Positions 12,246-21,711 of a stretch of DNA of 64,000 bases are shown piece after piece. Position 1 is the stretch's first letter. Each line of letters starts with the position of its first letter. Position numbers and translations under genes: made by a program. Below the pieces are notes generated by a model, which worked only from the letters and a program-made list of their open reading frames with translations, was not told the origin of the DNA and made no database searches. Source of the stretch: Candidatus Kapaibacterium sp. (GTDB lineage: Bacteria; Bacteroidota; Ignavibacteria; Kapaibacteriales; HRBIN21); the NCBI GenBank assembly GCA_938084565.1, contig CALKEU010000004.1:1-64000 (forward strand). Direction: 5' to 3'.

Positions 12246-13006
12246 CGAATCTCTACCTCCTGTGCTTCCTCGCCGTAGATGTGGCGGAACCACTCATCGG
12301 TGATCTCATCCGGACAACCTTCGAAGACTACGCGACCGGCCCGCAGCGCTACCACCCGTCTGGCATAGCGCCGCACCAAGCTGAGAAAGTGCAAGCTGCA
12401 GACAACCGTCATCCCAAACCGTTGATTGACCTCTTCCAAGTACCGCATGACCGAATGGGCCGTTGCCGGATCCAGACTAGCTACCGGCTCATCGGCCAGC
12501 AGTGCGTGCGGACGTTGCATGAGGGCTCGGGCAATCGCCACGCGCTGCTTCTGCCCTCCCGAGAGCATCCGGACCCGATCGAAGGCCTTCTCAGCTAATC
12601 CAACTACCTCCAGGTTCCGCAGCGCTTCTTCGACTAGCTCCTCAGGAAATGTCCCCAAAAGCGAGCGCCACACGGCTACCCGCCCCAATGAGCCGACCAG
12701 CACATTCTCCAGGACGGTGCGTCGCTCGATGAGATTGAAGTGCTGGAAGATCATCCCAATCCCGCACCGATACTGGCGCAGAGCCCGCCCCCGCAAATGG
12801 GTAACATCGGCCCCTTCGAAGAGCACCTGCCCGGCACTCGGCTCAACGAGGCGATTCAGACAGCGCAGCAACGTTGATTTCCCCGAACCGCTCAGCCCAA
12901 TGACAGCCAGAAACTCCCCACGCTCGACCCGGAGCGACACCCTCTCGAGCGCAACAACTCCATTGGGGAAGACCTTCGTGACCTCACGGAGCTCGAAGAG
13001 TGCCAT
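12242..13006 (-). CDS. phnC: Phosphonate/phosphite-type ABC transporter ATP-binding protein PhnC
   Basis: This is the ATPase that drives the importer. The 254-residue protein has Walker A GLSGSGKST near residue 40, a Q-loop (IFQHFNLI), the ABC signature LSGGQKQRVAIARAL, Walker B ALLADEPVASLDP and an H-loop (CSLHFL). The ENVLVGSLG stretch after the Q-loop is characteristic of PhnC. Its ATG overlaps the phnD stop by one base and its stop overlaps the phnE start, so the three are one tight operon. Confidence 0.94.
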   Translation of the reverse strand: MALFELREVTKVFPNGVVALERVSLRVERGEFLAVIGLSGSGKSTLLRCLNRLVEPSAGQVLFEGADVTHLRGRALRQYRCGIGMIFQHFNLIERRTVLENVLVGSLGRVAVWRSLLGTFPEELVEEALRNLEVVGLAEKAFDRVRMLSGGQKQRVAIARALMQRPHALLADEPVASLDPATAHSVMRYLEEVNQRFGMTVVCSLHFLSLVRRYARRVVALRAGRVVFEGCPDEITDEWFRHIYGEEAQEVEIR

Positions 13007-13959
13007 CAGCGCACGAGTTTTTCGACATCGGGGACATACTGACGAAGCAGACGCCGCAAGCCATCGTAGTCGCGATCACTGGCTGGGGCAAAGCCCTCGA
13101 TGCTGTAAATCTCAAAGAGTGCCCTCCGACCCTCAGGGCGAGCCTGGAAAGCTAGAAGCCCGCCAACCAATCGCTCGACGATCTCTTCCGGCATGTCAGC
13201 ACGCACGACGATGGGATCGTTCGGGATGGAATCTGTCAGCGCTACAATGCGTACCTTTTCGGCCACGTCGGGAAATTGTCGTTGAACTCGACTGCGGGCA
13301 TCCCGAATTTCGCCCGTGACCGGATCCGGTGGGGAGTAGTACGTTGCTCCTGCATCGACTTGGCGCTGGTATACCATTGTGACCACATTGTCATGCCGCA
13401 TGGCGAAGACCTCCTCAGCCGGACGGATCCCCTCTCGTTCTAGCAGCGCCTTCGGCAGTATGTAGCCTGAGGTCGAGGCGGGGTCGACATAGGCAATACG
13501 CTTCCCCTGCAGCTGCTGGAGGTGTTCGATGCCGCTGGCCACGTGCGCAATGATTTGTCCGCGGTAGCTCAGCTCCCCGTGACGTCGCACCACACGCAGC
13601 ACTGCCCGTACTCGGTAGCGCTCATGGGCCAGCAGGTAGCTGAATGCATTCATGGCCGCTACATCTGCCTTCCCCGCTCCAAAGGCCTCCACGACAGCGA
13701 TATAACTGGTCGGCACCGAAGCTTCAATCCAGTAGCCCGTGTATTGGCGCAGAAACTGCACCAGGAGTTCAGCACTCTCGGTCACCTTCTGTGCATCGAC
13801 GGAAGGAACCAACATCAGCCGCAGGGGGCGCCCCACCGTTCCGAGGGCTTGAGGACGCAGCAGAGGTCGCACCGAAAGCAGCACGAGGCCAACCACGAGC
13901 ACCCCAGTGTAGAGAGCAACTACACCGAGCAACCGCCGCCTGTGTTGGCCGAATTGCAT
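13006..13959 (-). CDS. phnD: PhnD-type phosphonate/phosphite/phosphate binding protein
   Basis: This is the substrate-capturing component of the importer. After a basic start and one N-terminal hydrophobic segment (residues about 10-28, acting as signal or membrane anchor), the protein has the family core. That core includes LRLMLVPSVDAQKV, the ligand-pocket motif YVDPASTSGYILPKALL, and IPNDPIVVRADMP near the C-terminus. It is 317 residues long. I chose ATG 13959 because upstream in-frame sequence to 14283 is low-complexity, antisense to a lipoprotein gene, and has no domain. A plus-strand promoter box overlaps this start codon. Confidence 0.88.
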   Translation of the reverse strand: MQFGQHRRRLLGVVALYTGVLVVGLVLLSVRPLLRPQALGTVGRPLRLMLVPSVDAQKVTESAELLVQFLRQYTGYWIEASVPTSYIAVVEAFGAGKADVAAMNAFSYLLAHERYRVRAVLRVVRRHGELSYRGQIIAHVASGIEHLQQLQGKRIAYVDPASTSGYILPKALLEREGIRPAEEVFAMRHDNVVTMVYQRQVDAGATYYSPPDPVTGEIRDARSRVQRQFPDVAEKVRIVALTDSIPNDPIVVRADMPEEIVERLVGGLLAFQARPEGRRALFEIYSIEGFAPASDRDYDGLRRLLRQYVPDVEKLVR

Positions 13960-13967
13960 AGCTTTGC
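13959..13967 (+). promoter_or_regulatory. Putative promoter box TAGCTTTGC for the 14012 lipoprotein and sucC operon
   Basis: TAGCTTTG at 13959-13966 fits TAnnTTTG. The predicted start near 13970 would give a 42-base leader for the lipoprotein gene at 14012. The box overlaps the divergent phnD start codon. The call rests on the motif alone. Confidence 0.35.
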
Positions 13968-14011
13968 GTGCCAAACGGCTACATGTTTTCTCAGCCCATT
14001 GACGAAGCCCA

Positions 14012-14383
14012 ATGCAAGTACTTGTGTTCTTCACACTTGCCCTCCTCCTCTCCTGTGCTCCAAGCCGCAAGGCAGAGCCCGTCCCGGAGCCGCAGGAGCT
14101 CCGGCTCGATACAACCACTGCGCCTGCTGCCACACCGGAAGCGGCACCCCACTTGCAGGCCACACCAGAGCCCCAGCAAGCACCCGCGCAACCGGCCCAA
14201 CCTCGGCGCACTCCGGCAGCAAAACCCACCACCACCGCTCCCGCCGAAGGGGTCGGTATCCGCACGGAGAAGAAACCCCGCACATCCCAGACTCAAGCCA
14301 CTCAGCCCCCAGCAGAACCCACCACACCGCAGGAAGAGGGTGGTGTGGAAATCCGCACAACGAAGAAGCGCACAACTCCCTAG
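14012..14383 (+). CDS. Small Pro/Thr/Ala-rich lipoprotein
   Basis: This 123-residue protein starts with a short signal peptide and lipobox (LLLSC, lipidated Cys about residue 15). The rest is a disordered Pro/Ala/Thr/Gln-rich chain with no folded domain. Two short related motifs, VGIRTEKK and VEIRTTKK, occur near residues 80 and 112. It may be an outer-membrane-tethered spacer, but no function can be assigned. It lies between the divergent phnD and sucC and ends 24 bases before sucC, so it could be cotranscribed with it. The reverse strand carries a long open frame here, but that is only a GC-bias effect. Confidence 0.6.
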   Translation: MQVLVFFTLALLLSCAPSRKAEPVPEPQELRLDTTTAPAATPEAAPHLQATPEPQQAPAQPAQPRRTPAAKPTTTAPAEGVGIRTEKKPRTSQTQATQPPAEPTTPQEEGGVEIRTTKKRTTP

Positions 14384-14407
14384 TATCAGCTTCGACGCTG
14401 CAAGCCC

Positions 14408-15667
14408 ATGAACCTCCACGAGTTCCAAGCCAAAGAGCTGCTACAGCGCTATGGCGTTCCCCTGCCCTTCGGACGCCTTGTCCGCACAGCGGAAGAGGCT
14501 GGTGAGGTAACCTATCGGGACTTCGTCCTGCGGGGGATTCAGGCCGTTGTGCTCAAAGCCCAAATCCATGCCGGGGGTCGCGGCAAAGGGCACATGTTCC
14601 ATGCCGAAACGGGCGAGCCTCTGCTGTGGAATGGTTCCCCGGTCCGAGGTGTGATGCTCGTTAGCGAGGGCAATATCGCCGACAAAGCGTACCGACTCGC
14701 TCTGCATATGCTGGGGCACCGGCTCGTGACGGCTCAGACAGGGCCAGCGGGGCGCCGTGTGCGCTTTCTGCTCATCGAAGAGGCGCTCCCGATTGCCCAA
14801 GAGCTCTACGTAGGCATCACGCTCGACCGAAGCCACCGACGCCCCCTGATAATGGTGTCCGCCGAAGGAGGTGTTGAAATCGAAACCCTTGCAGCAGAGC
14901 GCCCAGAAGCGCTCGTGCGAGAGCACATCCACCCCTTCTGGGGCTTTCAACCCTTCCAAGCACGGCGGATCGCTTTCCGACTTGGGCTCGAAGTGAGCTC
15001 CCTTCCACCGCTGACGGAGCTTCTGCAGAAGCTCTCCCGGGCGTATGAGGAGCTGGACTGCCAGCTGCTGGAACTCAACCCACTTGTGCGCACCTCTGAT
15101 GGGCGCTTCCTTGCGCTCGATGCCAAAATCGTGCTCGACGACAACGCCCTCTTCCGCCATCCTGAGTACAGCTCCTTGCGCGATATCGAGGAGGAAGATC
15201 CGCTCGAGGCCGAAGCCTCCCGCCACCAGCTCAGCTATGTCAAGCTGGATGGCAACGTCGGCTGCATGGTCAACGGCGCTGGCTTGGCCATGGCTACCAT
15301 GGACATGATCCAGCTTGCAGGCGGTCGTCCAGCTAACTTCCTGGATGTCGGTGGAGCCGCTAACGTCGACCGCATTGCCCAGGCCTTCCGCACCATGCTG
15401 TCGGATCCGAACGTACGGGTTGCTCTCGTCAACATCTTCGGCGGCATTGTTCGCTGCGACCGCGTCGCCCATGGCATCGTCCAGGCGCTGCAGCAGATCG
15501 AGCCTCGGGTACCTATTGTTATCCGGCTTGAGGGCACCAACGCCGAAGAGGCTGCCCGTATCTTGGCCAACTCTGGCCTGCGCTTCCGCATAGCCCGAAC
15601 GCTGGAAGAGGCAACAGCACGCATCCGCGATGCTCTCACCGAACTGGAAGTCTCACCGGCTGTTTAA
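14408..15667 (+). CDS. sucC: Succinyl-CoA synthetase (ADP/GDP-forming) beta subunit
   Basis: SucC is the ATP-grasp subunit of the TCA enzyme that makes ATP or GTP from succinyl-CoA. The 419-residue protein begins MNLHEFQAKELLQRYGVPLP. It has KAQIHAGGRGKG in the nucleotide-binding loop, LELNPL in the grasp fold, and the C-terminal CoA-ligase domain with NGAGLAMATMDMI and FGGIVRCD. SucD is not adjacent, so the two subunit genes are split. It leads a plus-strand run with gap, pgk, a rhomboid protease and ispG, with short spacings of 16 and 9 bases to gap and pgk. Confidence 0.96.
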   Translation: MNLHEFQAKELLQRYGVPLPFGRLVRTAEEAGEVTYRDFVLRGIQAVVLKAQIHAGGRGKGHMFHAETGEPLLWNGSPVRGVMLVSEGNIADKAYRLALHMLGHRLVTAQTGPAGRRVRFLLIEEALPIAQELYVGITLDRSHRRPLIMVSAEGGVEIETLAAERPEALVREHIHPFWGFQPFQARRIAFRLGLEVSSLPPLTELLQKLSRAYEELDCQLLELNPLVRTSDGRFLALDAKIVLDDNALFRHPEYSSLRDIEEEDPLEAEASRHQLSYVKLDGNVGCMVNGAGLAMATMDMIQLAGGRPANFLDVGGAANVDRIAQAFRTMLSDPNVRVALVNIFGGIVRCDRVAHGIVQALQQIEPRVPIVIRLEGTNAEEAARILANSGLRFRIARTLEEATARIRDALTELEVSPAV

Positions 15668-15680
15668 CATCCTGCGGTAA

Positions 15681-16676
<996 letters not shown>

Positions 16677-16685
16677 CGCCGAGCT

Positions 16686-17891
16686 ATGCCCTTACGCCTT
16701 CGCGAACTCCCGCTGGCCAATCAGAAAGTCCTCGTGCGTGTGGACTTCAACGTACCGCTGAATCCTGACGGCAGCATTCGGGATGACACCCGCATTCGGG
16801 AAGCGCTGCCGACCCTTCGGGCTATTTGCGACGCCGGGGGAATTCCCGTGGTACTCTCGCATCTGGGGCGCCCCCGAGGCCAGAGAAAGGCGGAATACTC
16901 GCTGGCACCTGTAGCGCGGCATCTTGCAACACTGCTTGACTGTACCGTGCACTTTGCCCCTGACTGTCTCGGCGAGCCAGCCCAGCGCAGCATTGCCGAC
17001 GCTCGCCCCGGGGAGGTGGTGCTCCTGGAAAACCTCCGCTTCCATCCAGGCGAGGAGGCCAATGATCCGGCGTTTGCCGAACAGCTTGCGCACGGGTGTC
17101 AGGTGTATGTCAACGATGCCTTCGGAGCCGCACACCGAGCACATGCCAGCGTTGTGGCTATCACACGCTATGTCCGCTGGAAGGGGATGGGGCTCCTGAT
17201 GGAGCGCGAGCTCTCTGCTCTCCAGCGGCTGCTCCAGAGGCCCGAGCATCCGTACGTGGCCCTCATCGGCGGGGCAAAGGTATCGGATAAGCTGGAGGTC
17301 CTGCAGGCACTTCTCCAGAGGTGCGATGTACTCTTGCTCGGCGGAGGGCTAGCCTTCACGTTCCTGAAGGCCCGTGGCTTCGCTGTCGGGGATTCCATTG
17401 TCGAGGAAGAGCTCATACCGGCAGCTGAGCGGCTCATTGAACAGGCTCAGCAGGAGGGTAAGCAGCTTCTCTTGCCGCTCGATGCCTGCATAGCCACGAC
17501 TCTCTCTCCGGAAGCCGTTCCTACTACAGTTGCGCTAGCTGCCGGTATCCCGCAGGGTTGGAAAGGAGGGGACATCGGCCCCGAGACAATCGCCCTCTTT
17601 ACCGAACATCTCCAGCGGGCTCGGACAATCTTCTGGAATGGCCCGTTAGGGGTCTACGAACTTCCTCCCTTCCAGCAGGGAACTCGTGCAATGGCGCAAG
17701 CTGTAGCCGAGGCTACCCGTTGCGGGGCCTTCAGCCTCGTCGGGGGAGGAGATTCCATTGCCGCCCTGCGCCAAGCAGGGCTGGCAGAGGCCGTCAGCCA
17801 CCTCTCTACCGGCGGAGGCGCAGCGCTTGAATTCCTGGCCGGCAGGAAGCTCCCAGGACTTGAGGCCCTGAACTATACCGGGCAATCCTGA
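16686..17891 (+). CDS. pgk: Phosphoglycerate kinase
   Basis: Pgk moves the acyl phosphate of 1,3-bisphosphoglycerate to ADP. The 401-residue two-lobed enzyme has VLVRVDFNVPLN at the N-terminus, the substrate-binding SHLGRPRG segment, ENLRFHPGEE, the nucleotide-lobe KVSDKLEVLQ motif, FWNGPLGVYE, and the C-terminal SLVGGGDSIAAL and STGGGAALEFLAG loops. It follows gap closely. Confidence 0.97.
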   Translation: MPLRLRELPLANQKVLVRVDFNVPLNPDGSIRDDTRIREALPTLRAICDAGGIPVVLSHLGRPRGQRKAEYSLAPVARHLATLLDCTVHFAPDCLGEPAQRSIADARPGEVVLLENLRFHPGEEANDPAFAEQLAHGCQVYVNDAFGAAHRAHASVVAITRYVRWKGMGLLMERELSALQRLLQRPEHPYVALIGGAKVSDKLEVLQALLQRCDVLLLGGGLAFTFLKARGFAVGDSIVEEELIPAAERLIEQAQQEGKQLLLPLDACIATTLSPEAVPTTVALAAGIPQGWKGGDIGPETIALFTEHLQRARTIFWNGPLGVYELPPFQQGTRAMAQAVAEATRCGAFSLVGGGDSIAALRQAGLAEAVSHLSTGGGAALEFLAGRKLPGLEALNYTGQS

Positions 17892-17939
17892 GGCGGAGGC
17901 TACGTCTACACCACCGGAGTCGGCACAGAGCGAACCCGT

Positions 17940-18851
17940 ATGAGCTTCTATAGCCCATGGCGGCGCCGAGGCTTCCTGGCTGAGAATCCGGTCCTCCGTA
18001 CCCTCATTGTGCTCAACCTCGCAGTTTTTGTCTTCCAGCACCTCTTCCTGGCTCTCTTCCGCTACCGCGGGGTTCCCCTTGAAGCACTCTTCGTGCAGTA
18101 CTTTGCTCTCCAGCCTGTGCTGAGCGGCTTCTTCTTCCCGTGGCAGCTTGTGACCTACCAGTTCATGCATGCGGGCCTGGAAAACATCTGGCACATCGTC
18201 TTCAACCTGCTCATCCTCTGGATGTTCGGCGCTGAACTGGAACATCTCTGGGGGGGTCGGCGCTTCCTGTGGTACTACCTCCTCTGCGGCATTGGTGCTG
18301 GGCTTGTCCACCTGGGTGTGCAGCTGTTCTGGACGTATCCGGCCCCGACGGTTGGTGCTTCAGGGGCCGTCTACGGTATTCTCCTAGCCTTCGGGCTCAC
18401 CTTCCCGGATCGGCCCGTCTTCATGTTCCCCTTCTTCATCCCCATTCCTGCCCGCATCCTCGTGCTCTTACTGGCCGCCATCGAGTTCATCTCAGGCATC
18501 ACGAGCAGCAGCTCGCCGATTGCCCACTTTGCTCACCTGGGAGGAGCAGTCACAGGCTTTCTCTTGCTCCGCTATGGCGAGCGCTGGGGCATCTTTGCTG
18601 CGCTGGACCGGGGATGGTTCTGGCTCCGTTCTCGGCCCCGCCGCCGTCGACAGCCCCGGAGAGCCCCCGTGCCCATGGGGCCCCACATGACGCTCGAAGA
18701 GGTGCTGCTCTACTTTGAGGGTGAGCCCATCACGCAGAGCGATGTTGACGCCATACTGGATAAAATCGCTGCCTACGGTTACCAGAGCCTCAGCGACCGG
18801 GAACGTCGTATTCTCTACGAAGTAAGCCGACGGATGCAAGCTGAGCCATGA
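17940..18851 (+). CDS. Rhomboid-family intramembrane serine protease
   Basis: This is an integral membrane protease of 303 residues with six membrane segments. The family catalytic features are visible. HxxxxxxxHxxxN in the second segment uses H77, H85 and N89, GASG holds the nucleophile Ser141, and the catalytic His199 is in AHFAHLGG. After the membrane core comes a basic linker and a C-terminal tail of about 80 residues. This tail has a pattern (MTLEEVLLYFEGEPITQSDVDAILDKI...LSDRERRIL) like the cytoplasmic tail of Bacteroidota rhomboids. Its last codon overlaps the ispG start (ATGA), so the two are translationally coupled. The substrate is unknown. Confidence 0.9.
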   Translation: MSFYSPWRRRGFLAENPVLRTLIVLNLAVFVFQHLFLALFRYRGVPLEALFVQYFALQPVLSGFFFPWQLVTYQFMHAGLENIWHIVFNLLILWMFGAELEHLWGGRRFLWYYLLCGIGAGLVHLGVQLFWTYPAPTVGASGAVYGILLAFGLTFPDRPVFMFPFFIPIPARILVLLLAAIEFISGITSSSSPIAHFAHLGGAVTGFLLLRYGERWGIFAALDRGWFWLRSRPRRRRQPRRAPVPMGPHMTLEEVLLYFEGEPITQSDVDAILDKIAAYGYQSLSDRERRILYEVSRRMQAEP

Positions 18852-20008
18852 AACCATCTATCGCTTTACCGCTGACCCCCGATGCTGATCATGCTTCTCA
18901 ACCCTATGCGACACGCCCCTACCGACGGCGTCTGACGCGCCGAGTCTGGGTTGGCTCGGTCCCCATCGGCGGCAATGCCCCCATAGCGGTTCAGACCATG
19001 ACGAAGACCAAGACAGCCGACATTGAGGCCACGGTTGCACAAATCCGCCGCTGTCAGGAAGCAGGGGCAGACATCGTACGGGTGACCGTCAATGACTGGG
19101 AAGCAGCGGAAGCAATTCGGGAGATTGTCCGCCGAGTCGACATCCCCATTGTGGCCGATGTCCACTTCAACCACATCTTTGCCCTCAAGGCCATCGAAGC
19201 CGGGGTGGCTAAAGTCCGCATCAACCCGGGCAACATCGGCTCGCAGGAACGCATTCGGCAGGTGCTGACTGCTGCCAAAGAACGCGGCATTCCCATCCGC
19301 ATCGGAGTTAACTCGGGCTCGCTTGAGAAGGATCTGCTCGACAAGTACGGCTATCCCACACCGGAAGCGCTCGTAGAGAGCGCCCTCCGGCATGTGGCCA
19401 TTGCTCAAGACTTTGGCTTCGACGACATTGTCATCTCGGTTAAATCCACCGATGTCCGCCTCATGATTGAGGCCTACCGCCTGCTATCAGAGACGGTGGA
19501 CTTTCCCCTTCACCTCGGGGTGACAGAAGCAGGGCTGCCGCATACGGGCATCATCAAGTCTGCTGTCGGTATTGGCACCCTCTTAGCCGAGGGCATTGGC
19601 GATACGATCCGCGTCTCACTGACGGATGAGCCTGAGCGGGAGGTCGAGGTAGGCAAGGAAATCCTCCGCTCTCTGGGCCTGGCACAGCGCAGCGTCGAGA
19701 TCATCGCCTGTCCGACGTGCGGGCGGATTGAGGTAGATTTGTTCCGCATCACGCGCGAGTTGGAGGAGGCTATCCGCGCCGCTGGCATCCGCAAGCCGGT
19801 CAAGATTGCTCTTCTGGGCTGCGTCGTCAACGGACCCGGCGAGGCAAGTGAGGCCGATATTGGCATTGCAGCCGGCCGCGGAGTAGCCATCCTCTACCGC
19901 AAAGGGCGTGTCATCGGCCGTGTGCGTGAAGAAGAAATTGTCCCGGCCATCCTGGACGAGCTCCGGCGTTTCGAGCCGGAGGAGCCCTCCGCCCCCGAGG
20001 GGAGCTAA
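18848..20008 (+). CDS. ispG: (E)-4-hydroxy-3-methylbut-2-enyl-diphosphate synthase, short bacterial form
   Basis: IspG is the penultimate enzyme of the MEP isoprenoid pathway; a [4Fe-4S] cluster reductively opens MEcPP to HMBPP. The 386-residue protein has the TIM-barrel part (QTMTKTKTADIEATV, IVADVHFNH, KVRINPGNIG) and the cluster domain with Cys288, Cys291 (CPTC) and Cys324 in GCVVNGPGEAS. It is the two-domain length. Many Chlorobiota, Bacteroidota, plant and chlamydial enzymes carry a large extra domain, which is missing here. ATG 18848 overlaps the rhomboid stop. It converges with the Ig-like lipoprotein gene 5 bases downstream. Confidence 0.96.
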   Translation: MKPSIALPLTPDADHASQPYATRPYRRRLTRRVWVGSVPIGGNAPIAVQTMTKTKTADIEATVAQIRRCQEAGADIVRVTVNDWEAAEAIREIVRRVDIPIVADVHFNHIFALKAIEAGVAKVRINPGNIGSQERIRQVLTAAKERGIPIRIGVNSGSLEKDLLDKYGYPTPEALVESALRHVAIAQDFGFDDIVISVKSTDVRLMIEAYRLLSETVDFPLHLGVTEAGLPHTGIIKSAVGIGTLLAEGIGDTIRVSLTDEPEREVEVGKEILRSLGLAQRSVEIIACPTCGRIEVDLFRITRELEEAIRAAGIRKPVKIALLGCVVNGPGEASEADIGIAAGRGVAILYRKGRVIGRVREEEIVPAILDELRRFEPEEPSAPEGS

Positions 20009-20013
20009 GCGCA

Positions 20014-21711
20014 TCACGGTATCGTCACGGTTACTCCCTCCACACTCCAGCGCGGCTTGAGCTCAAGAGGGCCAATGATGGCAAAGCGCTCGGCAAAGCG
20101 ATACGGGAAAGCCTGTCCAGCGCTGTAGCGCCCATCGCCATCGTCGTCGCAGAAGACCTCCAGTTCATAGGAGCCGGGCGGTATTTCGGCGAAACGCCAC
20201 TCGCCCGGTTGCGACAGTTTCTGCCTCCAAAGCCCTCCACCCTGAAGCGCTCGCAAGAGTAGCACATAGGGGCCCCGACATCCGAGGCTATCCTGCAGCC
20301 GTCCGGCAATGTCAGCATACTGCCGAATATCGATGGCTTGGAAGTGCCGTACGAGCGTCGTCTGGCCCAGAGAGCGTCCGCCGGGCAACTGCGCCGTGCG
20401 GAACGACACACGCAGTCGATACCATTGACCGGATTCCCAGCGGCTCAGCGGAAGAATGCGCCAGTGATTGGCACCTCGGATCTGCCAGCGGATTGGGATG
20501 GGCCGACCAATCGCATCGGAGACCTCGACCTCAGCAGCCGCACTATCCAGAGGTGCTTCCGCTACAAGCTCCAGCGGCTGCCAAGGGAGAAAGGAGCGTG
20601 CGCTATCGGCCGGGGTAAGGATCCACCGCACGGCAGCTGTGTCGAGCTCACCTCGAAAACGAAAGCGCCAGAGGCGCTCTCCGGCCCGAACGCTATTGCC
20701 CGCCGTATCCCGAATCCCTCCTTCGCGCAGGCGCAGGACGTACGGTGTGAGTGTATCGGCAGGAGACGCTGTCATGATCTCCACCGTGGTAGCCGTGCCC
20801 GGCACGAGATAGACCCCCACCAAGGGCAGCACCACCGTGCCTGCGGTATCCTCAATGCTCACAGCCGAGAGCTGCACCGATAGTGTATCTAATGGCTCGC
20901 TGAAGAGTACCCGCACCCGCTGTCGACTTTGCGGGCGCACATCCACCACCTCCGGAGGGGTCGTATCGCTCGGCCCGCCGAGCCGCAGGACAACCACAGT
21001 CGGGGTGTCGCCGCGGACCATCACAGGGCCTGTCGTTGTTCCTAGCGCATCAACCCCCTCGGTGTAGAGCCCATTGCGGTCGACATCGCGAACGGCAAAG
21101 AGGCGGTACTGGCCTGCAGGCAATCCCTGCAGCGCAAATGTTCCGGCTGTTCCAACCTGCGTCCAGTAGCGCGGGGCAGTATGGGCTGGGTTGAGCGTAT
21201 CAGGCTGGATGCCACCGAGAGGGTATGCCCAAATGAACACGCCCGCCGGCTGGGGATCTAAGAGACGCCCCTCGAGACGCCCACGATCGATGGAGTCCCC
21301 GGTCGAGAAGACTATGCTGACGGCTTCTGCTGCTGTATTCCCAGCCAGATCGCGGTACTCGCTGCCGAGAGTCACCACGTAAGTCGTGTTCGAATCCAGC
21401 GCTTCCAGAAAGCGCAGCTCCACGGTTGTCCCCCACCAATCCCATACAGCCTTCCAGGGCTTCGGTGGCTGCACATGGAGCGACTGCACCACGGAAGCTT
21501 TGTCCACAAACTCACTAAAGGTCAGTCTCACCACAGGATCCCGCACCCGGGTGCTCCCCGAGAGCGGCTCGAAGGCCACCACGTGCGGGGGTTCTCGATC
21601 CGGCGGCCCTCCAGGGGGTGGCAGGGGATTAGCACATCCGCAGAGGAAGAGCACTCCCCATAGCCACTCACCCTTCCCGAATCTGGCCCGTGCTTTCGAC
21701 AAGCTGTGCAT
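20014..21711 (-). CDS. Lipoprotein with bacterial Ig-like (Big_5) domains
   Basis: The protein of about 565 residues starts with a basic, then hydrophobic segment ending in a lipobox-like FLCGC. Its mature start CANPLPPPGGPPDREPPHV is typical of a widespread Bacteroidota Ig-like lipoprotein family. Two Big_5-like modules follow (VVRLTFSEFVDKASV..., and RQRVRVLFSEPLDTLSV...). A prealbumin-like insert (QYRLFAVRDVDRNGLYTEG) and a similar C-terminal module (YELEVFCDDDGDGRYSAGQ) are also present. It is probably exposed in the periplasm or on the surface; its role is unknown. I chose ATG 21711 because it precedes the signal peptide; it overlaps the 3' end of the flippase gene by 44 bases. Confidence 0.78.
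   Translation of the reverse strand: MHSLSKARARFGKGEWLWGVLFLCGCANPLPPPGGPPDREPPHVVAFEPLSGSTRVRDPVVRLTFSEFVDKASVVQSLHVQPPKPWKAVWDWWGTTVELRFLEALDSNTTYVVTLGSEYRDLAGNTAAEAVSIVFSTGDSIDRGRLEGRLLDPQPAGVFIWAYPLGGIQPDTLNPAHTAPRYWTQVGTAGTFALQGLPAGQYRLFAVRDVDRNGLYTEGVDALGTTTGPVMVRGDTPTVVVLRLGGPSDTTPPEVVDVRPQSRQRVRVLFSEPLDTLSVQLSAVSIEDTAGTVVLPLVGVYLVPGTATTVEIMTASPADTLTPYVLRLREGGIRDTAGNSVRAGERLWRFRFRGELDTAAVRWILTPADSARSFLPWQPLELVAEAPLDSAAAEVEVSDAIGRPIPIRWQIRGANHWRILPLSRWESGQWYRLRVSFRTAQLPGGRSLGQTTLVRHFQAIDIRQYADIAGRLQDSLGCRGPYVLLLRALQGGGLWRQKLSQPGEWRFAEIPPGSYELEVFCDDDGDGRYSAGQAFPYRFAERFAIIGPLELKPRWSVEGVTVTIP

Noticed and set aside
13960-14283. Long N-terminal extension of PhnD
   Set aside because: It is Gly/Ala-rich, antisense to a lipoprotein gene with its own signal peptide, and precedes the true signal/anchor helix of PhnD.
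14441-15472. 343-codon open frame opposite sucC
   Set aside because: sucC is unambiguous on the plus strand; the reverse frame is a by-product of GC-rich codon use.
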